A stretch of DNA of 64,000 bases from Guillardia theta CCMP2712. Lineage: Eukaryota > Cryptophyceae > Pyrenomonadales > Geminigeraceae. A program made the translations under genes and the position numbers. Of the stretch, positions 26,837-37,763 are shown piece by piece. Position 1 is the stretch's first letter. Each line of letters starts with the position of its first letter. The notes under the pieces were generated by a model. That model did no database searches. It was given only the letters and a program-made list of their open reading frames with translations, and had not been told where the DNA came from. Location of the stretch: the NCBI RefSeq assembly GCF_000315625.1, contig NW_005434647.1, positions 52,103-116,102 of the forward strand. Reading direction: 5' to 3'.

Positions 26837-28997
26837 CAAAGTGTTGGAACTGGCATCGAGCGAGCCGAGTCATAGCCGAGTGCAGCTCGCAGAGGTCCTA
26901 CTCGCTGTCTGCGGCGTTGAGCTGAGGGTTCTGCTTGTAGGGGCTCGGGGGCATCCCGGAAGGCATGAACTCGGTGAACGCCATGCTTCTCTTCAACTCA
27001 TCAGGTTCTTCTCCTCCCTCGCGGGTTAGAGGCTCGCGGTCTGACGTCCTTCATCTCAGAAAATCCTTACCGGGGCTACATGATCCTTGACAACCTCGCG
27101 GGTATGTTGACTCCAAGTTCTCAAGCGTGTCTGCCCCTCGAGTTGACCCGTTCCTGCTCCCTACTCCTCCTCGACAGGGCCAGAGGACGAGGACGACAGA
27201 GAGCCAAGTGCCAAGCCCAGCAAGAGGCCACTTGCAGAGGCACCAGCGTCTGTGAAACATGTCAGTAGCTCTTCATTGCAGGAGGTCAATCAGTGACAAA
27301 TACATGTCAGGGCATCGAGCTTCCTTCCTTCGGCACGGTTGACTTCGGCTTCAACCCTGAGCTCGGGATGGTTCCCAACATGAACCTCCCCAACGTCCTT
27401 CCTGGTCTCCTTCCTGGACTTGCTGTCAGCCTCCTGACCTCCGTTACCTTCAGGCCTCCCCAACCTGGCGGATGAGATCTGTGAATGGCAGACAGATTCT
27501 ATTGCTCCCTCCGCCATCCGCGCTGCTCTGCCGCAGCTGCCGACGGTCGTCATCATCGCCCTCCTCCCCTTCCCTCCTGACCTCCTCCTGCAGGTTCCCA
27601 TTGTGCAGAACGCGGCGAGTCAGCCTGGCAAGAGCAGTCTCGCCGCTCCCTCGCACTCCTCGATCTCATCCCCTCCCCCTCCTCCTCCTCCCCCTCCTGC
27701 CGAACTCTTCCAGCAAGTCACTGCTGCACCCGGAGCACCCATGCCTCCTCCCCCTCCCCCTCCTCCGGCAGCTGTTTCCGCGCCGCCACCACCACCACCA
27801 GCTCCTCCTAGCGATCTTGTTTCGGCTACTCAAGAGGCTCCTGCTGCAAGTGGAGGAGGAGAATCGACAGGACGATCAGGTCATTGGGAGACAAGAGGAG
27901 GGAGGGGAGAGTCCGGGCTAGTGGTTGCGGTGCAGCTGGTGGCTGGTGGAGGGGAGGGAGTGGGGTTGGGGGGGAGAGGGAGGAAGGAGGAGGAGGAGGA
28001 GGAGGAGGAGGAGGAGGAGGAGGAAGAGGAGGAGGAGGAGGAGGAGGACTGGTTTTGAAAAAGTCCCTCGACAGCTCTGCTGGCGGACATCCGCAAGTTT
28101 GCTGGAGACATGTCCAAATTGAAGTGAGTGTAGAGATTGCGAGACTGTCAGACATGCTCGCTATCTTCCCCTCATGTGCTGGATGCTACAGGAAGAAGAA
28201 GAAGCAGCAGCAAGAAAGCTCCAGCGACACTCAGGGAGCTGCTAAGGGCGAGGCTGATGAGGCAGAAGACTCGCAGTCCTTGTGCCGCCGCTGAGGTTGG
28301 CTGGCAGGAGAAGAAGAAGCCGCCAAGCAAGGCAGGGGGGCAAGTCGATCTCATGGCTGATCTCAAGGCCCGATTGGACAGAAGGTGTGACTCCGTTACA
28401 TTGAACCTTTCCTTTCTATGCCTCCTCCTCCTCTCCTCTCTCTCCTGCTTTGCGTGCCTCATCGCCTCCCCCCCCCTCCCCTCCTCGACATTTTCCTACT
28501 CACTTCTTTCATCTCCTTCTGCAGGCGCACAGGGATTGGAGGAGGGAAGGAGAAGGAGAAGAAATCGAAGCCCAAGGCTGAAGGTCCCCCCCCCCCTTCC
28601 CCTCTAGTCCATCCTTCTAGTGCTGACGTTTTTCACTTCAGATTCTGCTCCTGTCAGTATTGGCAACATCCGTGGGCTCGAGTCAGCCGCTGTGAGACTC
28701 TTCCGTGTCCTTCTCTGCACCCTGCTGACTGACCTGCTTCTTCCCGCCCTTTAACCGATGTTCCTGTTCCTCTCCTCTCCTCTCCTCTCCTCTCCTCTCC
28801 TCTCCTCTCCTCTCCTCTCCTCCTCTCCCTCTCCTCTCCTCTCCTCTCGACTCCTCTCCTCTCCTCTTTCTCTCCCCTCCTCTCCTCTCTCCGCTACCGC
28901 TCCGCTGCCCTCGTCTCCCTGAAATTCCCTCTCCTTCGCCATGCAATAGGCAAAGAACAAGGCTGCGTCGAGTGACAACGATGAATGGTCGGACTAA
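26837..28997 (+). CDS. WASH complex subunit 1 (WASH, Arp2/3 activator); N-terminus unresolved
   Basis: Recognisable WASH sequence starts about 26837 (VLELASSEPSHSRVQLAE). Exons 26941-27004 and 27060-27101 then give GLGGIPEGMNSVNAMLLFNS and ENPYRGYMILDNLAG, the counterpart of the conserved WASH block before the acidic linker. ELPSFGTVDFGFNPE, MNLPNVLPGLPNLADE and a proline-rich region (27600-27840) follow. Next comes a V-type helix (ALLADIRKFAGDMSKLKKKK), then VDLMADLKARLDRR as a second WH2-like element, and an acidic tail ending DNDEWSD at the TAA (28995-28997), as WASH ends in DW-E/D. WASH nucleates branched actin on endosomes within the SHRC complex. The WAHD1 N-terminal domain was not found. 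It may lie near the gap or be absent. Confidence 0.85.
27975..28055. repeat. (GGA)n tract in WASH intron
   Basis: GGAGGA repeats lie in the intron immediately before the V-helix exon of WASH. Confidence 0.85.
28770..28870. repeat. (TCTCC)n microsatellite in last WASH intron
   Basis: Imperfect tandem TCTCC/TCCTC units lie between the GLESAA exon and the terminal NKAASSDNDEWSD exon. Confidence 0.9.
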
Positions 28998-29199
28998 GGA
29001 GAGGAGAATGAAATATATCTGCTGCGCCCCTCCCTGTACGTCCTCCTAGCTCAACGCTTTCGTCCTCCCACATCCTTGCTCCTCTGCCCCCTTCAAGGAT
29101 CGGATGATCTTACTTCGCTCCTTCAAGGATCGGATGATCTTACTCGTCCCCCTCTGACTCTCAGATGCTCATGAAGCCTCCGGTGCCTGCTGGCTTACT

Positions 29200-30660
29200 T
29201 GAGTCAAGCTCAGCGGCTGCAGACTTGTTTTAGGGGCTCAGGAGCGACTTGAGGTCGCGAGTCGGTTACCGGAGGAGAGAGGAAGTCAACTTGCTGTCCC
29301 AACAGGCCCCGGAGTTGGCAGGCTCCTCGGTGAGCACAACCAGCCAGTGACCTCCCGATGCTGCCGGGCCCTCGGAGGATCCTGAAAGTCCCGAGGCCCT
29401 TCAAGAGGCCTCTCCCGGTCCGCTTGTAGCCTCGGCCGGCGAGCCTGAGGAACGGCGGCACTCTGGGCTGACTGACCTCCGGGACTGTGACTCCGAGGCT
29501 CACTTTCCTGCCTTCAGTTATCGTAGCCTGGACAGCCAGTCCGGACTGAGTTAGCTGTCACTGTGTGGCATTCTCAGTGGCCGCCCAGCATCATCAATGG
29601 CGGCGGCGCCGGGCCTTCACCGTTCGAGCTGGCAATCAGGCCCACTGTGATGATGATCATAGTGAGTGACTCTTGCCTGTCTAACGATGAGTGATGACCC
29701 CCGGTCACTGCAGTGACTGTTAGCGGCATCTCACCTCGCTCGCCGCGGCTCAGTGGCCGCGCGCTTGGAACTGAGTTACCGTCACACAGGACTCTACTCA
29801 ATGTACCGTCACTGCTGAGTGAATTCAGTGAGTCAGATCTCAAGGCAGTGAGATGATCCGATCAGTTTTGACCGTGATGAAACTACTAAACTGCGCCGGA
29901 TCCAACATAAACTCACAGTGACAAGCTGTCCGATGATTGCCGTGATCATTGGACGCACTGCACGGCACTTGAAGAGCCTCACCCCACTGCCCTGGTACCG
30001 TACTACTAGCGTTGAAGCTGTACTGATGTCGGATTGAGTTCTGATCACTGTCGGACTCACACGCGAGAGTCAATTTTCAATTTCTGTGAGTATTCAATTT
30101 CTGTGAGCCTAGTCTACTCAGTAGTACTTGAATCGTGGCAGTGCCATCCGATCACGCGGTTCTCATCATCATGTGATATCCGATGATCCGCCATGATCGG
30201 AATATGACCGTGACATACAGTAGACACTGATAAGGGGGCACGGCTTGCCGATACTAAAGGCTGCCATGATGAACTGTGTCACTGGTCAAGTTGAGGCGGC
30301 CCTGCCCCTGGCTAGGAGCCTCTGAGCGTCCGGCCGCAACTTGGCAACCGCCTTCACCCCCGCCGCCGTCGTATGACACGGTGGAACTCCGACCCGGCCC
30401 GCGTCACTGCCTGGACAGAGCCTCTGCGGCACCGTCTGATGCTCAACTGAGACTCCGCCCAGAAGTTCCCGTGCGTCCGCTGAGTCGGACATTGCCGTGT
30501 CACACGCTCCTTCCGAGGGCCCCCTCCCGACTCCTCGGAGGCTCCGACCGATTCGCAACAGCGGCCTAGCCTCGGACACCGACAGACTCGCTCAGTGAGT
30601 CCCGGGAGGCTCGCGGTGACAGTTCAAGTTTGAGGCTTTACCGCCGGTGATGAAAGCTTG
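29200..30660. repeat. GC/CAGTG-rich degenerate filler block 4 (longest)
   Basis: About 1.4 kb with frequent GTCACTG, CAGTGA, GAGTC, CCGAG, GGCGG and GATGATCCGAT words. There is no long-range tandem period and no coding similarity. It is the largest example of this sequence type in the window. Confidence 0.65.
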
Positions 30661-31365
30661 ACAGCAAAAGGTGAGCTTAACTAGCCGCGTCTCGCACAGG
30701 CTATGCGGAGAGAAGAGAAAAGACAGAGAGCCTAACCAACTTGCTGATGATCCGGTCCTCATCCTCATCACTGTGACAGGCTTAGCGGCGTCCGACTCAG
30801 CATGCCAGGAGGCTGGACGGTCCGACGAGCATGGCGGCCGCGGCATCATCATCGGCGGGAGTCGCTTCAAAGGCTTCAGGGGCTTCTGGTTCCCCGGTGG
30901 CACGAGGACTCCGAGCTCTGAGGCGAGCCTGCCCGAGAAGTTGCGCTGGAATGGTCCTAGGAAAGGCTATGAGGATAGGCCCCGGTCCTAGCTAGATTGA
31001 ATGGTGGACTACCTGGTCTTTGTAGTGCCATTGTAGGGGGTGGGGTTATTTTGTACCTCCACCACCAAATTTACTTCATTTTCATGGGTTGGGGTGGGTA
31101 AAGTACCCTTGAAGCTATACCCCATCAATCGAAAGGTACCCCTTCAAAAAGCATTGACCCTCAAAGTACCCCTATTTGAAGAGTTTTACAAGGGCAGATA
31201 TTGGGTGATTGGTAGTACCGGTACTAGTGCAGACATCATTTTGACCACCCCGACCCCACCTTTCCTCACAATTGTCAGCCCATGGCGGGAGCAACCGGTG
31301 AGTCGCACTATGAGCCCGGAGCTTTCATGCTCCTCCTGATCCTCCTGATCTCCTCCACTGATCTC

Positions 31366-31424
31366 CTCCCTCACATCTCCTCCCTCACATCTCCTCCCTC
31401 ACATCTCCTCCCTCACATCTGCAT
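31366..31424. repeat. 14-bp tandem repeat, about four copies
   Basis: The unit CACATCTCCTCCCT is repeated about four times with almost no variation, inside a pyrimidine-rich stretch. Confidence 0.9.
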
Positions 31425-31704
31425 TACCCTCCTCTCCCGCACCACGCCTCTCTTGTTTCCCGCCTATCCACTGTCACATCCTCCTGGCTTCAGCTTGGAA
31501 CCCCACATGTTCCACACCTTGAACGTCTTGGTAGACCTTGCATCATGTCTTGAGTGTTAATTCTGTAAACGTTTGATCATTCGCAACAATTCACCTTTGG
31601 CTTCTACGTTGGCGACTCTCTGACCTTGCTGTGTGGAAGACTATCTCTTCGGATAGCATCGAACAGGGTATGAGGCTGGTTACGGAGATAGAGGTTTGAG
31701 CTGC

Positions 31705-34700
31705 ATGGACATGGAGGTAAACATTTCCTCCATCACTTCATCTAATGACATCATCGCTGCATTTGCCAGTCTGGTAAGATCTTGCCGAGTACGTCAAACA
31801 TTGCAGGCAGACAACCAGGATTGCTGGCTTCACCCCCAGAGCACACCAACGGAGTTGCAAGGAGTACAGCACATGGGTTGCATGAAGCCAACGGGGGTCA
31901 TTCAGATGTGAGAGCCAGACAATACTCGCCATCGAGACAATCAGCAAGGCAACCCAGCTCAAGAACTGTGAAATCCGATGCGGAACTGCCGAAATGGAAT
32001 GGGTCCAGCGTGCGAAGCGGGGGCAGCAGCAGCTTGAAGCAAGGCTCTGTGGTCAAGGGAGAGATTGTTTCGATCAACAGCGACGGATCTCTGCGGTTGA
32101 AATCTTTCATAGGAGGGAGACAGTTCGCTGGGCTGGTGCGCGAGATCCGACCGGTAGCTCCTGAGCCTGCCAACAGGAAGACGCAGCCATCGGTCATCGT
32201 GATCGGCGCAGGGTTCGCAGGGTTGTCAGCAGCAGATGAACTGCATGCCTTGGGGTGTAAGGTAGTTGTGCTGGAAGGGAGAGACAGGATCGGAGGGAGA
32301 TGTTGGACGGACAAGAGCCTGGATGGCAGGACCGTTGACCTCGGGGCGGGATGGATTCATGGGATTGTGGGTAATCCTCTTGCTGAGCTGGCACGGCGGA
32401 AGGGCGTGGAGCTGTGCAACATACCTGCAGACACCTTGATCCATGATGCAGATGGTGTTGTGTACAGCGAGGAGACTGACAGGAAGATAGAGCTCCTGTT
32501 CAACCAGTTCCTCCAGAGGGCTCAGAAGGAGGTTGGAACGGGCTCTCAGAAGAGTGACCAGTCTCTCGGTGGCCTCTTGGACAGAATGATTGCGAGCGAT
32601 GACAGTCTTGATGACGCAAGAGAGCTGCAGCTGTTCAACTGGCATTGTGCGAATATCGAGTACTCAACGGCAACTGACATTCACAACCTGTCAGCCAGGA
32701 ACTGGGCCCTGGATGACGAGAATGCGTTCGATGGCGACCATTGTCTCCTCAAGTCAGGATACTGCGCGCTGGCAGAACACCTCGCACAAGGTTTGGACAT
32801 CAGGCTGAATTCCAAGGTGAAGGTGATAGAGCATGGCAAGGAAGGGCAGCAAGCTGCTTGCAAGGTGACCCTTGAGGACGGTCGGACTCTCTCGTCGGAC
32901 ATTGTTGTTCTTACTGTCCCGCTTGGGGTCTTGAAGAGCAAGAGCATCGCCTTCTACCCGCAGCTGCCTCGGTGGAAGCAAGCAGCTATCGACAAGCTGG
33001 GGTTCGGCGTGCTCAACAAGGTGGTCCTAGCGTTCAGCAAGATCTTCTGGCAGCGCGCGACCCCCATCGGCAAGTACATCGGGTATGCGTCGGAGCGGAA
33101 GGGGCAGTTCTACCTCTTCATCGACATCACAGACTGCGCCTCCAAGCCGACGCTGCTTGCGCTGATCTCAGGGAGCATGGCGAAGGAGCTCGAGGTCACG
33201 CCTGATGATGAGGTGGTGAGGGAGGCCATGAAGGTGCTCGAGAAAGTTGTCGGGGAGGGAGCGTGCGAGCAACCGTGCGGGTACAAGATCACTCGATGGG
33301 GTCAAGACCCTTTCGCCATGGGCTCCTACTCCTACGTAGCCATCGGGTGCACTCCTGAGGACATGGACGCGCTAGCTCGTCCGCTAGACCATAACAGACT
33401 CTTCTTCGCTGGGGAGCACACCAACTCCGAGCATCCCTCCACCGTCCATGGTGCCTTCATCAGCGGCAGGCGGGTTGCGCGTGAGCTGCTTGTTTCTTGG
33501 CACGGTCACGGAGAGGTGAGGGAGGGAAGCAGGTGTGTTGAGTTTCCGCTGAGATGATATTGTCAGGATCAAGATCGATCTTACGATATGATAGCGTACG
33601 AGGTTGGGGTTGTCAAATGGGTGAAAGTGAAGTCTGACATGCTGGAAATCAGGCGGAGTGGCTGCCTGAGCAGAGCAGCTGTGCGCTGTGCGGTGAGCGA
33701 ATATTTTCATGTTTGACCCAAGTTGAAGCAGACGCAGGAGCGCGCGAGACGGGCGGCATAGAGGGAGGGCTGGTAGCTTGCAGTCGCCTCCTCTGCGGAC
33801 GTCTGATCGTTTTCTCTCAGTTGGGGCCATTCAAAGCAGGAGGAGGAAGCAACAGATTCATCTTTGTACATGAAAAGTACGTGCGCACACGGCAAGCCGC
33901 TCGCCTGTCTCACGTGTCTCCTCAGTTGCGCCTTGTACACGCCGGAAATTGGCAAGGCAGGAGGGAGATGGTTCAACATTTCCAAGGCTGTCCGCAGGGG
34001 AAGGTGCCTCTCCTCCCGTTCCCTCCCTCCTCCCTGGAGACTCACCATGGCGCCAGGCGCTTGCGGTGCACGAGATGCGGGCAGAATGGCGCGACCATTG
34101 GGTGCTACGTGGACTCATGCAAGGTTTGACAAGCTGCGAAGGAGGGGGCGAGTGGTTGAGCAGGGCGGCAGGTCGTGATGCACTGGAAGTGCTGCCTGGA
34201 GACGGAGTGGGACTTCGGAGATCCTTCGTTGGGCAAGATGTTCTTCTGTACCTCCTCCCTCCTCCTGCTGTTCCTCCTCTCAGCCTCCTTCTTCCTCAGG
34301 CGTTCGGCATCGATCCAAGGAGGCTCAGCGTGCTGTCTTGAATGCCTACGTGCAGGTCCTGCTGCCAACTGTCCGCCCCAGCTGCTTTCTCCTCCTTTGC
34401 CATCAATTCTCCGGCTTCCCCCCCCCCCCATCAAAGTTTCCCCTGGCTCTTGCAATGTGTCTCATCGAGCCCTTGGCCCTCCTGTGGTGCTGTCCTGCAG
34501 TTGCCTCTCCTTTCTACGCTGCTGCTCTTCTCTTTTCTTCCCCTCACGCTTCCTCCCAGAGCTCCAAGGGGTTGGACAAGAACGGCATGCCGGCACGAGA
34601 AGACAAGAAACGGAAGAGCAACGACGAGCTGTCGGGGTCAAGTGGAAAGGGGAAGAGGAAGAGTCTCTACGCTCGTCCCTTGTCGCTGATGGGCCTTCCG

Positions 34701-34868
34701 GCCTCCTCCCTCCTCCCGCTCAAGACCAGCAAGCTCGCTTGCTCGCTCCTAACACCAGAGCTCATGGCAACTCTGGACTCCGTCGTTCCCCCAGGAGGAG
34801 AGGGAGCACGGGTGGAAGGAGCAGGAGGAAGCAACGCGGCGGAGGGCAGAACGAACACGAACGGGTGA
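31705..34868 (+). CDS. LSD1/polyamine-oxidase-type flavin amine oxidase fused to an extended PHD finger
   Basis: A 12-base first coding exon (31705-31716, ATG GAC ATG GAG) splices to a long exon (31770-33515). That exon encodes a disordered N-terminus, the FAD-binding VIVIGAGFAGLSAADEL, EGRDRIGGRCW, DLGAGWIHG, and the C-terminal FAD-contact segment FFAGEHTNSEHPSTVHGAF and SGRRVARELL. A donor at 33516 joins in phase to 33653 (AEWLPEQSSCALC). Further exons give FVHENCALYTPEIG, LRCTRCGQNGATIGC, CKVVMHWKC and FCVRHRSKEAQRAVLNAY. That is a C2HC pre-PHD plus PHD (ePHD) layout, and a basic disordered tail follows to TGA at 34868. It is probably a nuclear FAD-dependent histone/polyamine demethylase-like enzyme. 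No SWIRM domain is visible. The exon carrying the first zinc pair has two possible acceptors (33731 preferred). Confidence 0.8.
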
Positions 34869-35034
34869 AGGGAGGGGAGAGGGTTGCAGACGATGGGGGG
34901 AGAGGAACGGAGTTGAGGTCCAAGATAGCGAAGGAGAGCGAGATTTATCCAGACTTGTTCCAATTGCAACTGAATTTAATGTAACATCATAATATGACAT
35001 GGAGAGGCCGGGGGGAACGGGGGGAAAGAGAAGG
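34869..35034. other. Short intergenic gap between convergent genes
   Basis: An A/G-rich spacer between the end of the amine oxidase fusion and the stop codon of the minus-strand disordered protein. No feature is visible. Confidence 0.5.
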
Positions 35035-35777
35035 TCAGTAGAAATGTTCGCCGAGTTGGATGATGTACTGTGCCGAGGAGGAGGAGGAGGAGGAGGGGAT
35101 CCTATTGGTGATCGGAGATTTGGATGGAGCAAACCAGCCCGATGGAGGAGGAGCCTCTTGCTGTCCCGGCGGCTCTCCTGTCTTCCTTGTGGCTGATAGC
35201 TTCCAGTCATCGGCTTTCTTCAAAGAGGGGGAGCCTTGAGCCCCGAGAGGAGGAGGAGGAGGAGCAGAAGGAGGTGGGTTGCCCGTGACTGGAGTCGGGG
35301 GCACAGAAAGGAGCGGAGCTGCTTCGCCTTCTTGTGGAGGAGATACTGGGCTCGATCGGCGACGCAGAGCAGAGGCAGGAGGCGGAGAGGGAGCAGCAGA
35401 AGGATCCGAGGGCTCCTGTCTCACTAGCTCAGGCTGTTTGTCAGGTCTGTTGGAGAGGAAGGAGTGAGATCAGGCAAACGCACTACTGGAAACTTCACCT
35501 TCCCTCCATGGTGCTCTGCTCTGTTCCATGCTGATGGTTTACCTCACCTGCGCTTGTCGTCGGTGTGAAGGGATTGTCTGCGGCTGCAGTCAATGATTCT
35601 CCTCTATCCCACCCGGCAATGTCTCTTCTCCTCAAACCTCCCTCGCTCCTTCCTCTTGGTTCCCTGCCAGCCTGCTCCCCCCGCCCCCCCCACCAAACCC
35701 CTTCCCTGCTCGTATCCTCTTCTCACTCATTCTCCACTCCGTCCCTTGCTCCAAGGCCTCAAGTTCGTTAGACATGT
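35035..35777 (-). CDS. Uncharacterised proline/serine-rich disordered protein
   Basis: The main exon (about 35450-35035) follows an AG acceptor (CCAACAG) and encodes RPDKQPELVRQEPSDPSAAP, then many Pro, Ser and Glu residues, a DDWKL segment, and GWFAPSKSPITNR before a Ser tract, ending QLGEHFY. Upstream minus-strand pieces that could be its first exons are MSNELEALEQ at 35777 and a short segment near 35570. No domain is recognised and disorder is likely. It lies 22 bases downstream of transporter B on the same strand. It could be an independent small gene or a mis-joined 3' part of it, but transporter B has an in-frame stop before it. Confidence 0.4.
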
Positions 35778-35799
35778 TGAAGGTGGGACCTGCCAGCTG

Positions 35800-37763
35800 T
35801 CACTCTGCCATCTCCTCCCGCTCCTCCGACTCCGCTTGTTCTCTCTGCTGCGTCCTCTCGCCGGCTTCCTCACCGGTCATGTAGCTGTGCTCCACGCTCA
35901 CGGCCTTGCTGTCGGGGCTCTGGAAGAACCGTGCGTTGTGTATCTAGACGGAGTCAACGTCTCAGGGTCAGAGCACGAGGCGAAGAAGAGGAGGGGGAAA
36001 GGGTTCGAACGAGAAACGAGAGACGGGGGAATGGTTCGTACCGGCCCGTTGTAAGACTCGAAGGAGCTCGAGTTTGTTCGCTGAATGATCTCGTCGAGGA
36101 GCGACTTTCTGCTCTCTTGGGACACAACGGGAAGGGGAGGAAGAGGAGCTGGGCCTTTTGACACCTCCCCTCCTTCTTCACCCCCTCGTTGCAACTCAGC
36201 GTCCACCGCCCTTGCGTCCACCGCCCTTGCGCCCTCCCCCGTTTCAGACTTCTGCGCACTCCCCTGGCGATCGAACTGCACGCTGGTCGGCCTGCTCAAG
36301 TCATTACCCACGAACTTGGCGTATACGAGGTCGCTGCTGAGTCGGAGCCCATTGTCAGTCTCCTGCTTCTCCCCAGCTCCTTGTTTGACCATCGAGCCCC
36401 TCGTCTGCAGGAACTTTCGGATCTCCGAAGACACGTCCACCTCAGACGAGATGTGCGCGGTGGTCATGCTGTGGCGGTGGTCCTCGAAGAAGCGAACGAG
36501 CTGCTGCAGCTGCTCCTCGTCGTGCATACCAACCATCCAGTCGACCAGGAAGCAACACCCCCACGACAGCGCGCTGGTCCACGTCAAGATGACCAGCAGA
36601 CCTACAAGCTGCACTCCGAACTGCTCCCCACTTGCGCACGCTCGGTTCTTGTTGGGGAACTGAGCTGCCTGCACGTCCGCGTCCGTGCAGAAGATGCCGG
36701 CACAGAGCAGGCCCCAGCCTCCTCCCACCGCAAATGTGGCGATAACGTCACAGGGGTCACACAAGCTGAGCCTGTTGATGAGGAGGTGAGTGACGAGAGC
36801 GAGGAGGGAGGAGGAGGTCCCAACAATGAGCGACATCCAGGGGTCCACGATGATGGCGCAGGACGAGATGGCGACCAGCGCGACCATGGTGCCGTTTAAG
36901 CCTCGATACGCGACATTTCCTTGCTTGAGGAGAGAGCAGGTGGCGATCGAAGTCAGGCATCCTGCTCCTCCTGCGATTGCCGTAGTCACCATCCCCTTGG
37001 CGGCGGCATTGAGGAGGAAGGAAGGGCTGTCATGGGGTTGGAAGCCGCTGTTGAATGAGAAGCTCCCAAACCAGAAGGTCAGAACGCCCAGCAGGTGGGC
37101 GATGGACTTGACCGGGTCCTCCTGGTAAAGCATCGTCCTGTCCACGAACCGCAAGTCACTTCCTCCAAGGAAGATCGTCGCTACCATGCATGCGCATCCT
37201 CCCACCAAGTAGACAACTCCTGCTCCTCCTACGTCCAGCAGGCCGTTCGAGTCGCTTGAACGGTGAAAGATCGGACGAGCTGACCCGTCCGCGTCCGGGT
37301 ACGCTCCCCAGGCAGAGAGCCAGCCTGTTCCCCAGCACCAGTGGACGATGATGGGATACACGACGCTAACAAGGACAGTCATGTAAGTCGAGATTGCCTC
37401 TATCTTGCCCCTTTCCGACAACCCCAGGGTTGAGATGTTGCCGCAAATTGAGCTCACGGAGAAGAACAGGAACCAACGCTCCCACTCGTCAGAAGTTCCT
37501 TGAGATGGATCGCCTCCCAACCCATCCAGAGCAAACTTGCTCGACCCTATGAAGCCTCCCCGGTCGATCCCGAAGCCAAAGCCGAAGCCGAGGATCCAGC
37601 AGCTCAGCGCAGCGAGGGAGATCGAGGTGATGGTTCTCAGAGCAACCCGCTCGTAGCGGCTCGACTTGAGGCTGCTGGCTTCGATAAGCACCAGCCCGAT
37701 GTTCATGCAGAAGATGGAAGCTCCTGCGTGCAACGGAGCCTCAGGGGAGGAAAGGACGAACAT
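35800..37763 (-). CDS. Ammonium-transporter-fold protein B with both pore histidines replaced and a long C-terminal tail
   Basis: A single large exon (37763 to about 36041) plus one 3' exon (about 35946-35800) encode about 620 residues. The AMT core is clear: CWILGFGFGFGIDRGGFIG, PIIVHWCWGTGWLSAWGAYP, the helix-5 Asp in LLDVGGAGVV, and CDVIATFAVGGGWGLLCAG with IFCTDADVQAA. At the first pore His the residue is Tyr (GVVYLVGG). At the second it is Phe (IATFAVGGGWG). The outer Phe gate region reads FFSVSSICG, with Val in place of Phe. The frame is open throughout and the fold motifs are conserved, so it does not look like a decaying copy. A tail of about 180 residues follows TM11, rich in Ser/Glu and with a duplicated RAVDA unit. 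It is probably not a normal ammonium conductor; a sensor or altered-selectivity role is inference. Confidence 0.88.

Larger units (their letters stand above)
28998..31704. other. 2.7-kb non-coding region with three filler compositions
   Basis: No gene is supported. A 27-base duplication (CCTTCAAGGATCGGATGATC and following bases) lies at about 29092-29150. GC/CAGTG-rich filler occupies 29200-30660, with conspicuous GATCCGATGATC and TCACTGAGT words. A GGGGTA/TACCCC patch lies at about 31015-31270. A 14-base tandem repeat (about 31365-31425) follows. The last 140 bases probably include the promoter of the amine oxidase gene. Confidence 0.6.

Noticed and set aside
33530-33557. TGA after EFPLR as the end of the amine oxidase gene
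   Set aside because: A GTGAGG donor at 33516 splices in phase to the ePHD exons, and the residues after it (VREGSRCVEFPLR) show no family similarity. Still open to transcript evidence.
35800-37763. Transporter B as a decaying pseudogene
   Set aside because: The frame is open over more than 550 codons, the fold-defining motifs are intact, and changes cluster at pore positions. Random decay would not spare the rest. A purifying-selection test is still needed.
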